A stretch of 64,000 nt of DNA from Flectonema sp. DT1601 (Eukaryota; Euglenozoa; Diplonemea; Diplonemida; Diplonemidae): contig OZ025838.1 in NCBI GenBank assembly GCA_964019425.1, positions 262,501 to 326,500 on the forward strand. Reading direction: 5' to 3'. The translations under genes were made by a program, and so were the position numbers. This document shows positions 55,071 to 64,000 of this stretch, in pieces. A model generated the notes under the pieces. It saw only the letters and a program-made list of their open reading frames with translations. It was not told the DNA's origin and ran no database searches. Positions within the stretch are counted from its first letter, which is position 1. Each line of letters starts with the position of its first letter.

Positions 55071-55882
55071 CTCTGCCTCTCTCTTAATTCTGTTCGTTTC
55101 TTTGAAACGAAAATTCATTTGAATATTATTCCTTGGTCAGCAACAGTCATTGTCGCCCTCTGGGCCTGTTAAAAAAAAAAAAAAAAAATAAAAAGAAAGT
55201 TTACATCGGGAATAGGGCAGGAGCCAAAAGCTCCCAGTCCGTTACTTCCCACTCTATCGAATTCTCCTAAGATGCCCGGAAACATAGTTGAAACTCAACC
55301 TGCTGCCACTGAAACTCAGCCTGCCTCAGCTTTGGCTGACACAAGACCTAGTATTGAGGGAACCTTTCAATCCTTTGACGCACTTCGTGCGAGGGTAACC
55401 CTCGCTTCTTGTTCTTCGGGAAGGGGGTTTAAGACAAGCCACATAGTGGGGAAAAGGGTGACATTCACGTGCACAAACGCATGTGGGTGGAAAGTATGTG
55501 CCACAGCAACAGACGAAGGTTGCTACCACATAACGCGTGTTGGAGAAAGCAGCTCCTACGGTATGAAGAATACTGTCTCATACCTTGCTGCTGAAAAGTG
55601 TAGGTATGCCTGCCTGCCTCATAATTGTATTCTGGTTGGTATTAGTTTTTGCCACAACACTAAACATAGGTCTCTAGGAGAGAAATACACCGCGGCGTGT
55701 TTAATCGCAGACATGAAGGAGAAGGGGGTCGTGATAAAGAAGGACACCGCCTATCGCGCGCTGCAGAAGAACGTTGTATGAAAAAGGAAAAAAAAGAAAA
55801 AAAAAAAAAAAAAGACCAGAAAAGGAAAGAGAAAATGAAAAGGTATAATATTATTGTGGGGATATGAGGATAGCAGGGAGAT

Positions 55883-55920
<38 letters not shown>

Positions 55921-55952
55921 CATGTTTGATTATTTCCTCTTCATATTTTTTT

Positions 55953-55984
<32 letters not shown>

Positions 55985-58798
55985 CTCTGCCTCTCTCTTA
56001 ATTCTGTTCGTTTCTTTGAAACGAAAATTCATTTGAATATTATTCCTTGGTCAGCAACAGTCATTGTCGCCCTCTGGGCCTGTTAAAAAAAAAAAAAAAA
56101 AATAAAAAGAAAGTTTACATCGGGAATAGGGCAGGAGCCAAAAGCTCCCAGTCCGTTACTTCCCACTCTATCGAATTCGGATAGGGTAAGAAATTTGGGA
56201 GAGGAATAGGGGCAGTGAACTTTTGATTCAGGCCCTTCCCAACGAACAGGACGAAGACTTCTAAAACCTGAGATGAACCAATTGAGTTGAAACAAACAAA
56301 TAACAGAGACGCAACACATACCGGAACATCATCGCAAGCAATGCTTCGGACCTCCGTCGACCTTCGTTCTTCCGGCGGCAAAGGGAAACAAGAAAGAACG
56401 GGCAATGAGACAAACCTGTTAGTTGGTGTTGTGTTGATCAACGGGGATCCCCACGACGGGTACAAATTCTTAGAGTCGTGGTGCCGCGCAGCGGAGGTGG
56501 CAAACCCTGGGACTAAGTGGCACATTGCGGACAAGGACGGACGATTTTGTCATTTGTTCCTCGCCTTTGGTCCCTGCATTGACGGGGCAAAACATTGTCC
56601 CCAAGGTTTTGGGGTGACCGATGGGTGCTCCCTGAAAGGGTACTACGTCGGGAATTTTCTAACGTTGTTGGGCATGGATGCTTCTGGGCGAGAGTTCCCA
56701 GTTGCCTTTGCCATCACAGGAAACGAGAGCAAAAAAACCTGGGGATGGTTTTTTGACAAGTGTCGCAGCACGCTTGGTGAAGATTTTTTCAACGGGTATG
56801 CACTGATGTCAGACCAGCAGAAAGGCCTCGACACAGCGATGAAAAAGTCGTTCCCACAGGCCAAGGGGTTGAAGTGTTCAGCCCACATGGAACGCAACAT
56901 AAAGCTTGCCTTCAAAAGTAAGGAAGCCGTGTCGAAGTTTAAGAAACTTCGAATGACGTCATCGGAAGAGAGGTACGAGGAAGTGTTCGACACCCTCGAT
57001 CCTGAATTTCAGGAGTACCTGAAGGGGAAAGACCCAACATCATGGGCAACGTGCCAGATAAGAGCACGGAATTATGGAATTTCGATAAAGTGGGAAGTAA
57101 CGGACTGGGAGCTTTTGGCTCCTGCCCTATTCCCGATGTAAACTTTCTTTTTATTTTTTTTTTTTTTTTAACAGGCCCAAAGGGCGACAATGATGGTTGC
57201 TGACCAAGGAATAATATTCAAATGAATTTTCGTTTCAAAGAAACGAACAGAATTAAGAGAGAGGTAGAGAAAAAAAAAAAAAAAAAAAAAGAAAGAATAG
57301 AAAAAAAATATGAAGAGGAAATAATCAAACATGAAAAAAAAAAAAAAAAAATAAAATATAAATAAAAAACGTTGTATGAAAAAGGAAAAAAAGAAAAAAA
57401 AAAGACCAGAAAAGGAAAGAGAAAATGAAAAGGTATAATATTATTGTGGGGATATGAGGAATTATGGACATACAACGTCCAACCTGGCGGAGAGCTTTAA
57501 CGCCTCCTTATCAAAGATAAGGGCGAAAAGCATCCTCGGCCTGTTAAACGGGTTACTAGGCCAGCTTTCTCGTTGGTTCTATGAACGGCACATGGAAGAT
57601 ACAGGCAACGACGACGGAGTACTACAGCACGTGCAGGACAAGGTGGAGGCGCTTAACGCCGAAGCCTCACGTTACGATGTAATACCTGTAAGTAAGTTAG
57701 GGGAGGTATATGAAGGTATTCCTATAACTCTCTCTTGCAAAAACATTCAAACTAATATTGTATTGTAATCCCCACAGCTTCAGTAATTAAGGGAGAAAGT
57801 ACCCGCCTGGTGAAGGTCATCGCGAATGAAAAAATTGTGACGTGCGCCTGTTTGGTGCCTGAACAGACAGGCGTCCCCTGTGTCCACGCATGTGCTTTTT
57901 GAGGTATGCTGCAACCTTCCCCAGTATATGATTTTGAATGTAGCCTTAAAACAAAAAACAGGACACTAAAAATTGTCAGTTTTGGCATCAAACTTGTAAT
58001 GGTTTAATCATTACAGGTTATTTACTGAAATATTTGTTCTAAAAGTTGCTAAGTATTTCTCAATTAGAAATTTTTTATTTTTTTATTTTCAGCTTAATTA
58101 GCTACAAATTGTTTCTACTAAGTGTTTCTCACTTAGATTTTTTTTTTGCTTTTCAGCTCCTTAAAAGCTGCTAAGTGTTTCTGCTAAGTGTTTCTCACTT
58201 AGAATTTTATTGTTATGTTCGTTTTCTATCCCTTCTCCTATCCCTTTTGTTCAAAATAAGCGGGAGGAAATTCTCTCATTCACGCTAAGATGCACTCTGA
58301 ACTTTGATTTTTTGATCTGAGTGTGAGGGAATGACCTGTTAGTGCATTGGGCATAAGCTGTGCAGCAGTTTAGATGTCTTAGGTGTTAATAAGGGGTTCC
58401 TCTTAGCATTTTTCTTTGTTCCCACCTTATGATTTTCTTGAAGAAAAAAAATAGAAGTCATAATGGTGCTTCCCTCTGGAAGGGTTGTAAGCCATGGTGT
58501 CCAACTAAATTAAAGGACAAGTCTGGGATAATCCCTGCCATAGGGGCGAGTATTCTACCATGGTTGAAATACTCTGGCAACTGATCTTCAATTTTATGTT
58601 GTTTGTTAGCTGCTGGTGTAATTTAATCATGTGTTGATACTTGCATATGTTTATTTGTTATCTTTTACTACAATTACTCTTACCTATATCTTTTCTTTTT
58701 ATTCTCTATCTGTTCTGGTCTGTTACTTCATTTGTCTTGTTTAACTTCAGTTATATGCATTTTACTTTTTATTGTTTCCCATCTACTTTTTATTTTCA
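54653..58798 (+). repeat. 4146-bp macrosatellite, unit 2
   Basis: Same order and apparently the same sequence as unit 1; I saw no difference in any frame or homopolymer length. Confidence 0.95.
55272..57902 (+). CDS. MULE transposase, interrupted, unit 2
   Basis: Copy of 51126-53756 shifted by 4146 nt, with identical translated segments, the same R interruptions (55768-56178 and 57078-57458) and the same intron (57692-57777). Confidence 0.85.
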
Positions 58799-59185
58799 TA
58801 GTTTACCTTTGATTTTATAACTTCACACAGGGTACTATGAACGATGAGAGATCCAGTGGGATCACTCAGGGTCTAGTAGAGACCACCAATGTTGTGCGTT
58901 GATAGGCAAGGTGACCAACCTTGACATTCTTTCTTTTCTCTCCTGTTGTGACAAACACAAAATACACACACAGCTTACAGTGTGTTCTTTGTGTATGTTT
59001 TCTTCAGGTGTGAGTAGTTTTTTTGTTCTTGCTCTTCAGGGAGGGCCTTAGCCAAAAGCTAACAGTCCAAATCTCACCTGGTAAACTCAACTCTACAAAC
59101 TCTTATTCTCAATCAGTTTTTTATTTATATTTTTTTTTTTTTTTTATTTTTTTCATGTTTGATTATTTCCTCTTCATATTTTTTT

Positions 59186-59216
<31 letters not shown>

Positions 59217-60028
59217 CTCTGCCTCTCTCTTAATTCTGTTCGTTTCTTTGAAACGAAAATTCATTTGAATATTATTCCTTGGTCAGCAACAGTCATTGTC
59301 GCCCTCTGGGCCTGTTAAAAAAAAAAAAAAAAAATAAAAAGAAAGTTTACATCGGGAATAGGGCAGGAGCCAAAAGCTCCCAGTCCGTTACTTCCCACTC
59401 TATCGAATTCTCCTAAGATGCCCGGAAACATAGTTGAAACTCAACCTGCTGCCACTGAAACTCAGCCTGCCTCAGCTTTGGCTGACACAAGACCTAGTAT
59501 TGAGGGAACCTTTCAATCCTTTGACGCACTTCGTGCGAGGGTAACCCTCGCTTCTTGTTCTTCGGGAAGGGGGTTTAAGACAAGCCACATAGTGGGGAAA
59601 AGGGTGACATTCACGTGCACAAACGCATGTGGGTGGAAAGTATGTGCCACAGCAACAGACGAAGGTTGCTACCACATAACGCGTGTTGGAGAAAGCAGCT
59701 CCTACGGTATGAAGAATACTGTCTCATACCTTGCTGCTGAAAAGTGTAGGTATGCCTGCCTGCCTCATAATTGTATTCTGGTTGGTATTAGTTTTTGCCA
59801 CAACACTAAACATAGGTCTCTAGGAGAGAAATACACCGCGGCGTGTTTAATCGCAGACATGAAGGAGAAGGGGGTCGTGATAAAGAAGGACACCGCCTAT
59901 CGCGCGCTGCAGAAGAACGTTGTATGAAAAAGGAAAAAAAAGAAAAAAAAAAAAAAAAAGACCAGAAAAGGAAAGAGAAAATGAAAAGGTATAATATTAT
60001 TGTGGGGATATGAGGATAGCAGGGAGAT

Positions 60029-60066
<38 letters not shown>

Positions 60067-60098
60067 CATGTTTGATTATTTCCTCTTCATATTTTTTT

Positions 60099-60130
<32 letters not shown>

Positions 60131-62944
60131 CTCTGCCTCTCTCTTAATTCTGTTCGTTTCTTTGAAACGAAAATTCATTTGAATATTATTCCTTGGTCAG
60201 CAACAGTCATTGTCGCCCTCTGGGCCTGTTAAAAAAAAAAAAAAAAAATAAAAAGAAAGTTTACATCGGGAATAGGGCAGGAGCCAAAAGCTCCCAGTCC
60301 GTTACTTCCCACTCTATCGAATTCGGATAGGGTAAGAAATTTGGGAGAGGAATAGGGGCAGTGAACTTTTGATTCAGGCCCTTCCCAACGAACAGGACGA
60401 AGACTTCTAAAACCTGAGATGAACCAATTGAGTTGAAACAAACAAATAACAGAGACGCAACACATACCGGAACATCATCGCAAGCAATGCTTCGGACCTC
60501 CGTCGACCTTCGTTCTTCCGGCGGCAAAGGGAAACAAGAAAGAACGGGCAATGAGACAAACCTGTTAGTTGGTGTTGTGTTGATCAACGGGGATCCCCAC
60601 GACGGGTACAAATTCTTAGAGTCGTGGTGCCGCGCAGCGGAGGTGGCAAACCCTGGGACTAAGTGGCACATTGCGGACAAGGACGGACGATTTTGTCATT
60701 TGTTCCTCGCCTTTGGTCCCTGCATTGACGGGGCAAAACATTGTCCCCAAGGTTTTGGGGTGACCGATGGGTGCTCCCTGAAAGGGTACTACGTCGGGAA
60801 TTTTCTAACGTTGTTGGGCATGGATGCTTCTGGGCGAGAGTTCCCAGTTGCCTTTGCCATCACAGGAAACGAGAGCAAAAAAACCTGGGGATGGTTTTTT
60901 GACAAGTGTCGCAGCACGCTTGGTGAAGATTTTTTCAACGGGTATGCACTGATGTCAGACCAGCAGAAAGGCCTCGACACAGCGATGAAAAAGTCGTTCC
61001 CACAGGCCAAGGGGTTGAAGTGTTCAGCCCACATGGAACGCAACATAAAGCTTGCCTTCAAAAGTAAGGAAGCCGTGTCGAAGTTTAAGAAACTTCGAAT
61101 GACGTCATCGGAAGAGAGGTACGAGGAAGTGTTCGACACCCTCGATCCTGAATTTCAGGAGTACCTGAAGGGGAAAGACCCAACATCATGGGCAACGTGC
61201 CAGATAAGAGCACGGAATTATGGAATTTCGATAAAGTGGGAAGTAACGGACTGGGAGCTTTTGGCTCCTGCCCTATTCCCGATGTAAACTTTCTTTTTAT
61301 TTTTTTTTTTTTTTTAACAGGCCCAAAGGGCGACAATGATGGTTGCTGACCAAGGAATAATATTCAAATGAATTTTCGTTTCAAAGAAACGAACAGAATT
61401 AAGAGAGAGGTAGAGAAAAAAAAAAAAAAAAAAAAAGAAAGAATAGAAAAAAAATATGAAGAGGAAATAATCAAACATGAAAAAAAAAAAAAAAAAATAA
61501 AATATAAATAAAAAACGTTGTATGAAAAAGGAAAAAAAGAAAAAAAAAAGACCAGAAAAGGAAAGAGAAAATGAAAAGGTATAATATTATTGTGGGGATA
61601 TGAGGAATTATGGACATACAACGTCCAACCTGGCGGAGAGCTTTAACGCCTCCTTATCAAAGATAAGGGCGAAAAGCATCCTCGGCCTGTTAAACGGGTT
61701 ACTAGGCCAGCTTTCTCGTTGGTTCTATGAACGGCACATGGAAGATACAGGCAACGACGACGGAGTACTACAGCACGTGCAGGACAAGGTGGAGGCGCTT
61801 AACGCCGAAGCCTCACGTTACGATGTAATACCTGTAAGTAAGTTAGGGGAGGTATATGAAGGTATTCCTATAACTCTCTCTTGCAAAAACATTCAAACTA
61901 ATATTGTATTGTAATCCCCACAGCTTCAGTAATTAAGGGAGAAAGTACCCGCCTGGTGAAGGTCATCGCGAATGAAAAAATTGTGACGTGCGCCTGTTTG
62001 GTGCCTGAACAGACAGGCGTCCCCTGTGTCCACGCATGTGCTTTTTGAGGTATGCTGCAACCTTCCCCAGTATATGATTTTGAATGTAGCCTTAAAACAA
62101 AAAACAGGACACTAAAAATTGTCAGTTTTGGCATCAAACTTGTAATGGTTTAATCATTACAGGTTATTTACTGAAATATTTGTTCTAAAAGTTGCTAAGT
62201 ATTTCTCAATTAGAAATTTTTTATTTTTTTATTTTCAGCTTAATTAGCTACAAATTGTTTCTACTAAGTGTTTCTCACTTAGATTTTTTTTTTGCTTTTC
62301 AGCTCCTTAAAAGCTGCTAAGTGTTTCTGCTAAGTGTTTCTCACTTAGAATTTTATTGTTATGTTCGTTTTCTATCCCTTCTCCTATCCCTTTTGTTCAA
62401 AATAAGCGGGAGGAAATTCTCTCATTCACGCTAAGATGCACTCTGAACTTTGATTTTTTGATCTGAGTGTGAGGGAATGACCTGTTAGTGCATTGGGCAT
62501 AAGCTGTGCAGCAGTTTAGATGTCTTAGGTGTTAATAAGGGGTTCCTCTTAGCATTTTTCTTTGTTCCCACCTTATGATTTTCTTGAAGAAAAAAAATAG
62601 AAGTCATAATGGTGCTTCCCTCTGGAAGGGTTGTAAGCCATGGTGTCCAACTAAATTAAAGGACAAGTCTGGGATAATCCCTGCCATAGGGGCGAGTATT
62701 CTACCATGGTTGAAATACTCTGGCAACTGATCTTCAATTTTATGTTGTTTGTTAGCTGCTGGTGTAATTTAATCATGTGTTGATACTTGCATATGTTTAT
62801 TTGTTATCTTTTACTACAATTACTCTTACCTATATCTTTTCTTTTTATTCTCTATCTGTTCTGGTCTGTTACTTCATTTGTCTTGTTTAACTTCAGTTAT
62901 ATGCATTTTACTTTTTATTGTTTCCCATCTACTTTTTATTTTCA
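58799..62944 (+). repeat. 4146-bp macrosatellite, unit 3
   Basis: Third whole unit, same order and sequence. Confidence 0.95.
59418..62048 (+). CDS. MULE transposase, interrupted, unit 3
   Basis: Copy shifted by 8292 nt from unit 1, with the same segments, R interruptions (59914-60324 and 61224-61604) and intron (61838-61923). Confidence 0.85.
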
Positions 62945-63331
62945 TAGTTTACCTTTGATTTTATAACTTCACACAGGGTACTATGAACGATGAGAGATCC
63001 AGTGGGATCACTCAGGGTCTAGTAGAGACCACCAATGTTGTGCGTTGATAGGCAAGGTGACCAACCTTGACATTCTTTCTTTTCTCTCCTGTTGTGACAA
63101 ACACAAAATACACACACAGCTTACAGTGTGTTCTTTGTGTATGTTTTCTTCAGGTGTGAGTAGTTTTTTTGTTCTTGCTCTTCAGGGAGGGCCTTAGCCA
63201 AAAGCTAACAGTCCAAATCTCACCTGGTAAACTCAACTCTACAAACTCTTATTCTCAATCAGTTTTTTATTTATATTTTTTTTTTTTTTTTATTTTTTTC
63301 ATGTTTGATTATTTCCTCTTCATATTTTTTT

Positions 63332-63362
<31 letters not shown>

Positions 63363-64000
63363 CTCTGCCTCTCTCTTAATTCTGTTCGTTTCTTTGAAAC
63401 GAAAATTCATTTGAATATTATTCCTTGGTCAGCAACAGTCATTGTCGCCCTCTGGGCCTGTTAAAAAAAAAAAAAAAAAATAAAAAGAAAGTTTACATCG
63501 GGAATAGGGCAGGAGCCAAAAGCTCCCAGTCCGTTACTTCCCACTCTATCGAATTCTCCTAAGATGCCCGGAAACATAGTTGAAACTCAACCTGCTGCCA
63601 CTGAAACTCAGCCTGCCTCAGCTTTGGCTGACACAAGACCTAGTATTGAGGGAACCTTTCAATCCTTTGACGCACTTCGTGCGAGGGTAACCCTCGCTTC
63701 TTGTTCTTCGGGAAGGGGGTTTAAGACAAGCCACATAGTGGGGAAAAGGGTGACATTCACGTGCACAAACGCATGTGGGTGGAAAGTATGTGCCACAGCA
63801 ACAGACGAAGGTTGCTACCACATAACGCGTGTTGGAGAAAGCAGCTCCTACGGTATGAAGAATACTGTCTCATACCTTGCTGCTGAAAAGTGTAGGTATG
63901 CCTGCCTGCCTCATAATTGTATTCTGGTTGGTATTAGTTTTTGCCACAACACTAAACATAGGTCTCTAGGAGAGAAATACACCGCGGCGTGTTTAATCGC
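62945..64000 (+). repeat. 4146-bp macrosatellite, unit 4 (cut by window end)
   Basis: First 1056 nt of a fourth unit; the array continues beyond the window. Confidence 0.95.
63564..64000 (+). CDS. MULE transposase N-terminal part, unit 4
   Basis: First 145 codons of the transposase, same as the other units, cut by the window end. Confidence 0.85.
   Translation, partial: MPGNIVETQPAATETQPASALADTRPSIEGTFQSFDALRARVTLASCSSGRGFKTSHIVGKRVTFTCTNACGWKVCATATDEGCYHITRVGESSSYGMKNTVSYLAAEKCRYACLPHNCILVGISFCHNTKHRSLGEKYTAACLI

Overview
The window is nuclear DNA of a eukaryote, most likely a flagellated protist. The evidence is short spliceosomal introns (60, 73 and 77 nt, with GTATGT or GTTTGT donors), compact host genes, a kelch/coiled-coil protein ending in TPPP (p25-alpha)-like modules typical of flagellar proteins, and no bacterial gene organisation. 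The standard genetic code fits every gene read. Intergenic DNA is AT-rich and full of long A or T runs. I could not fix the lineage; a metamonad-like flagellate is a guess.

Region 1 (1-18.2 kb) is host genic DNA. Five genes lie on the minus strand: a PSP1-domain protein, a two-exon adenosine kinase, a 1358-aa kelch/coiled-coil/TPPP-like protein, a two-exon EF-hand-like protein and a two-exon 133-aa protein starting MGGCCS, a dual-acylation signal. Gaps between them carry short conserved blocks that recur (7.67/8.44/10.12 kb; 6.5/15.97 kb; 6.8/10.87 kb).

Region 2 (18.3-31.2 kb) is a graveyard of mobile elements: coding remnants of uncertain family, a 3' fragment of an endonuclease-bearing LINE, a reverse-transcribing-element RNase H fossil, and many copies of a 1.0-1.35 kb dispersed repeat here called C.

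Region 3 (31.2-47.6 kb) holds a long hairpin-rich minisatellite (M137), an apparently whole R2-like LINE (1184-aa frame with N-terminal zinc fingers, reverse transcriptase, zinc knuckle and restriction-like endonuclease), two tRNA-like sequences, a 1.5-kb 32-bp minisatellite and a 542-aa coiled-coil reading frame.

Region 4 (47.7-64 kb) starts with a second M137 array, part of a segmental duplication of 32.3-35.6 kb. It then enters a head-to-tail macrosatellite of exactly 4146 bp per unit: three whole units and one cut by the window end. Each unit carries a Mutator-like (MULE) transposase gene interrupted by another repeat, here called R. One R insertion is flanked by a 9-11 bp target-site duplication and has GT/AG borders that keep the frame, so it may act as an intron.

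The host genes look unrelated in function. The main story is the layered mobile-element landscape, where R, C and M137 recur inside and beside one another and a decayed MULE has been amplified as a satellite.
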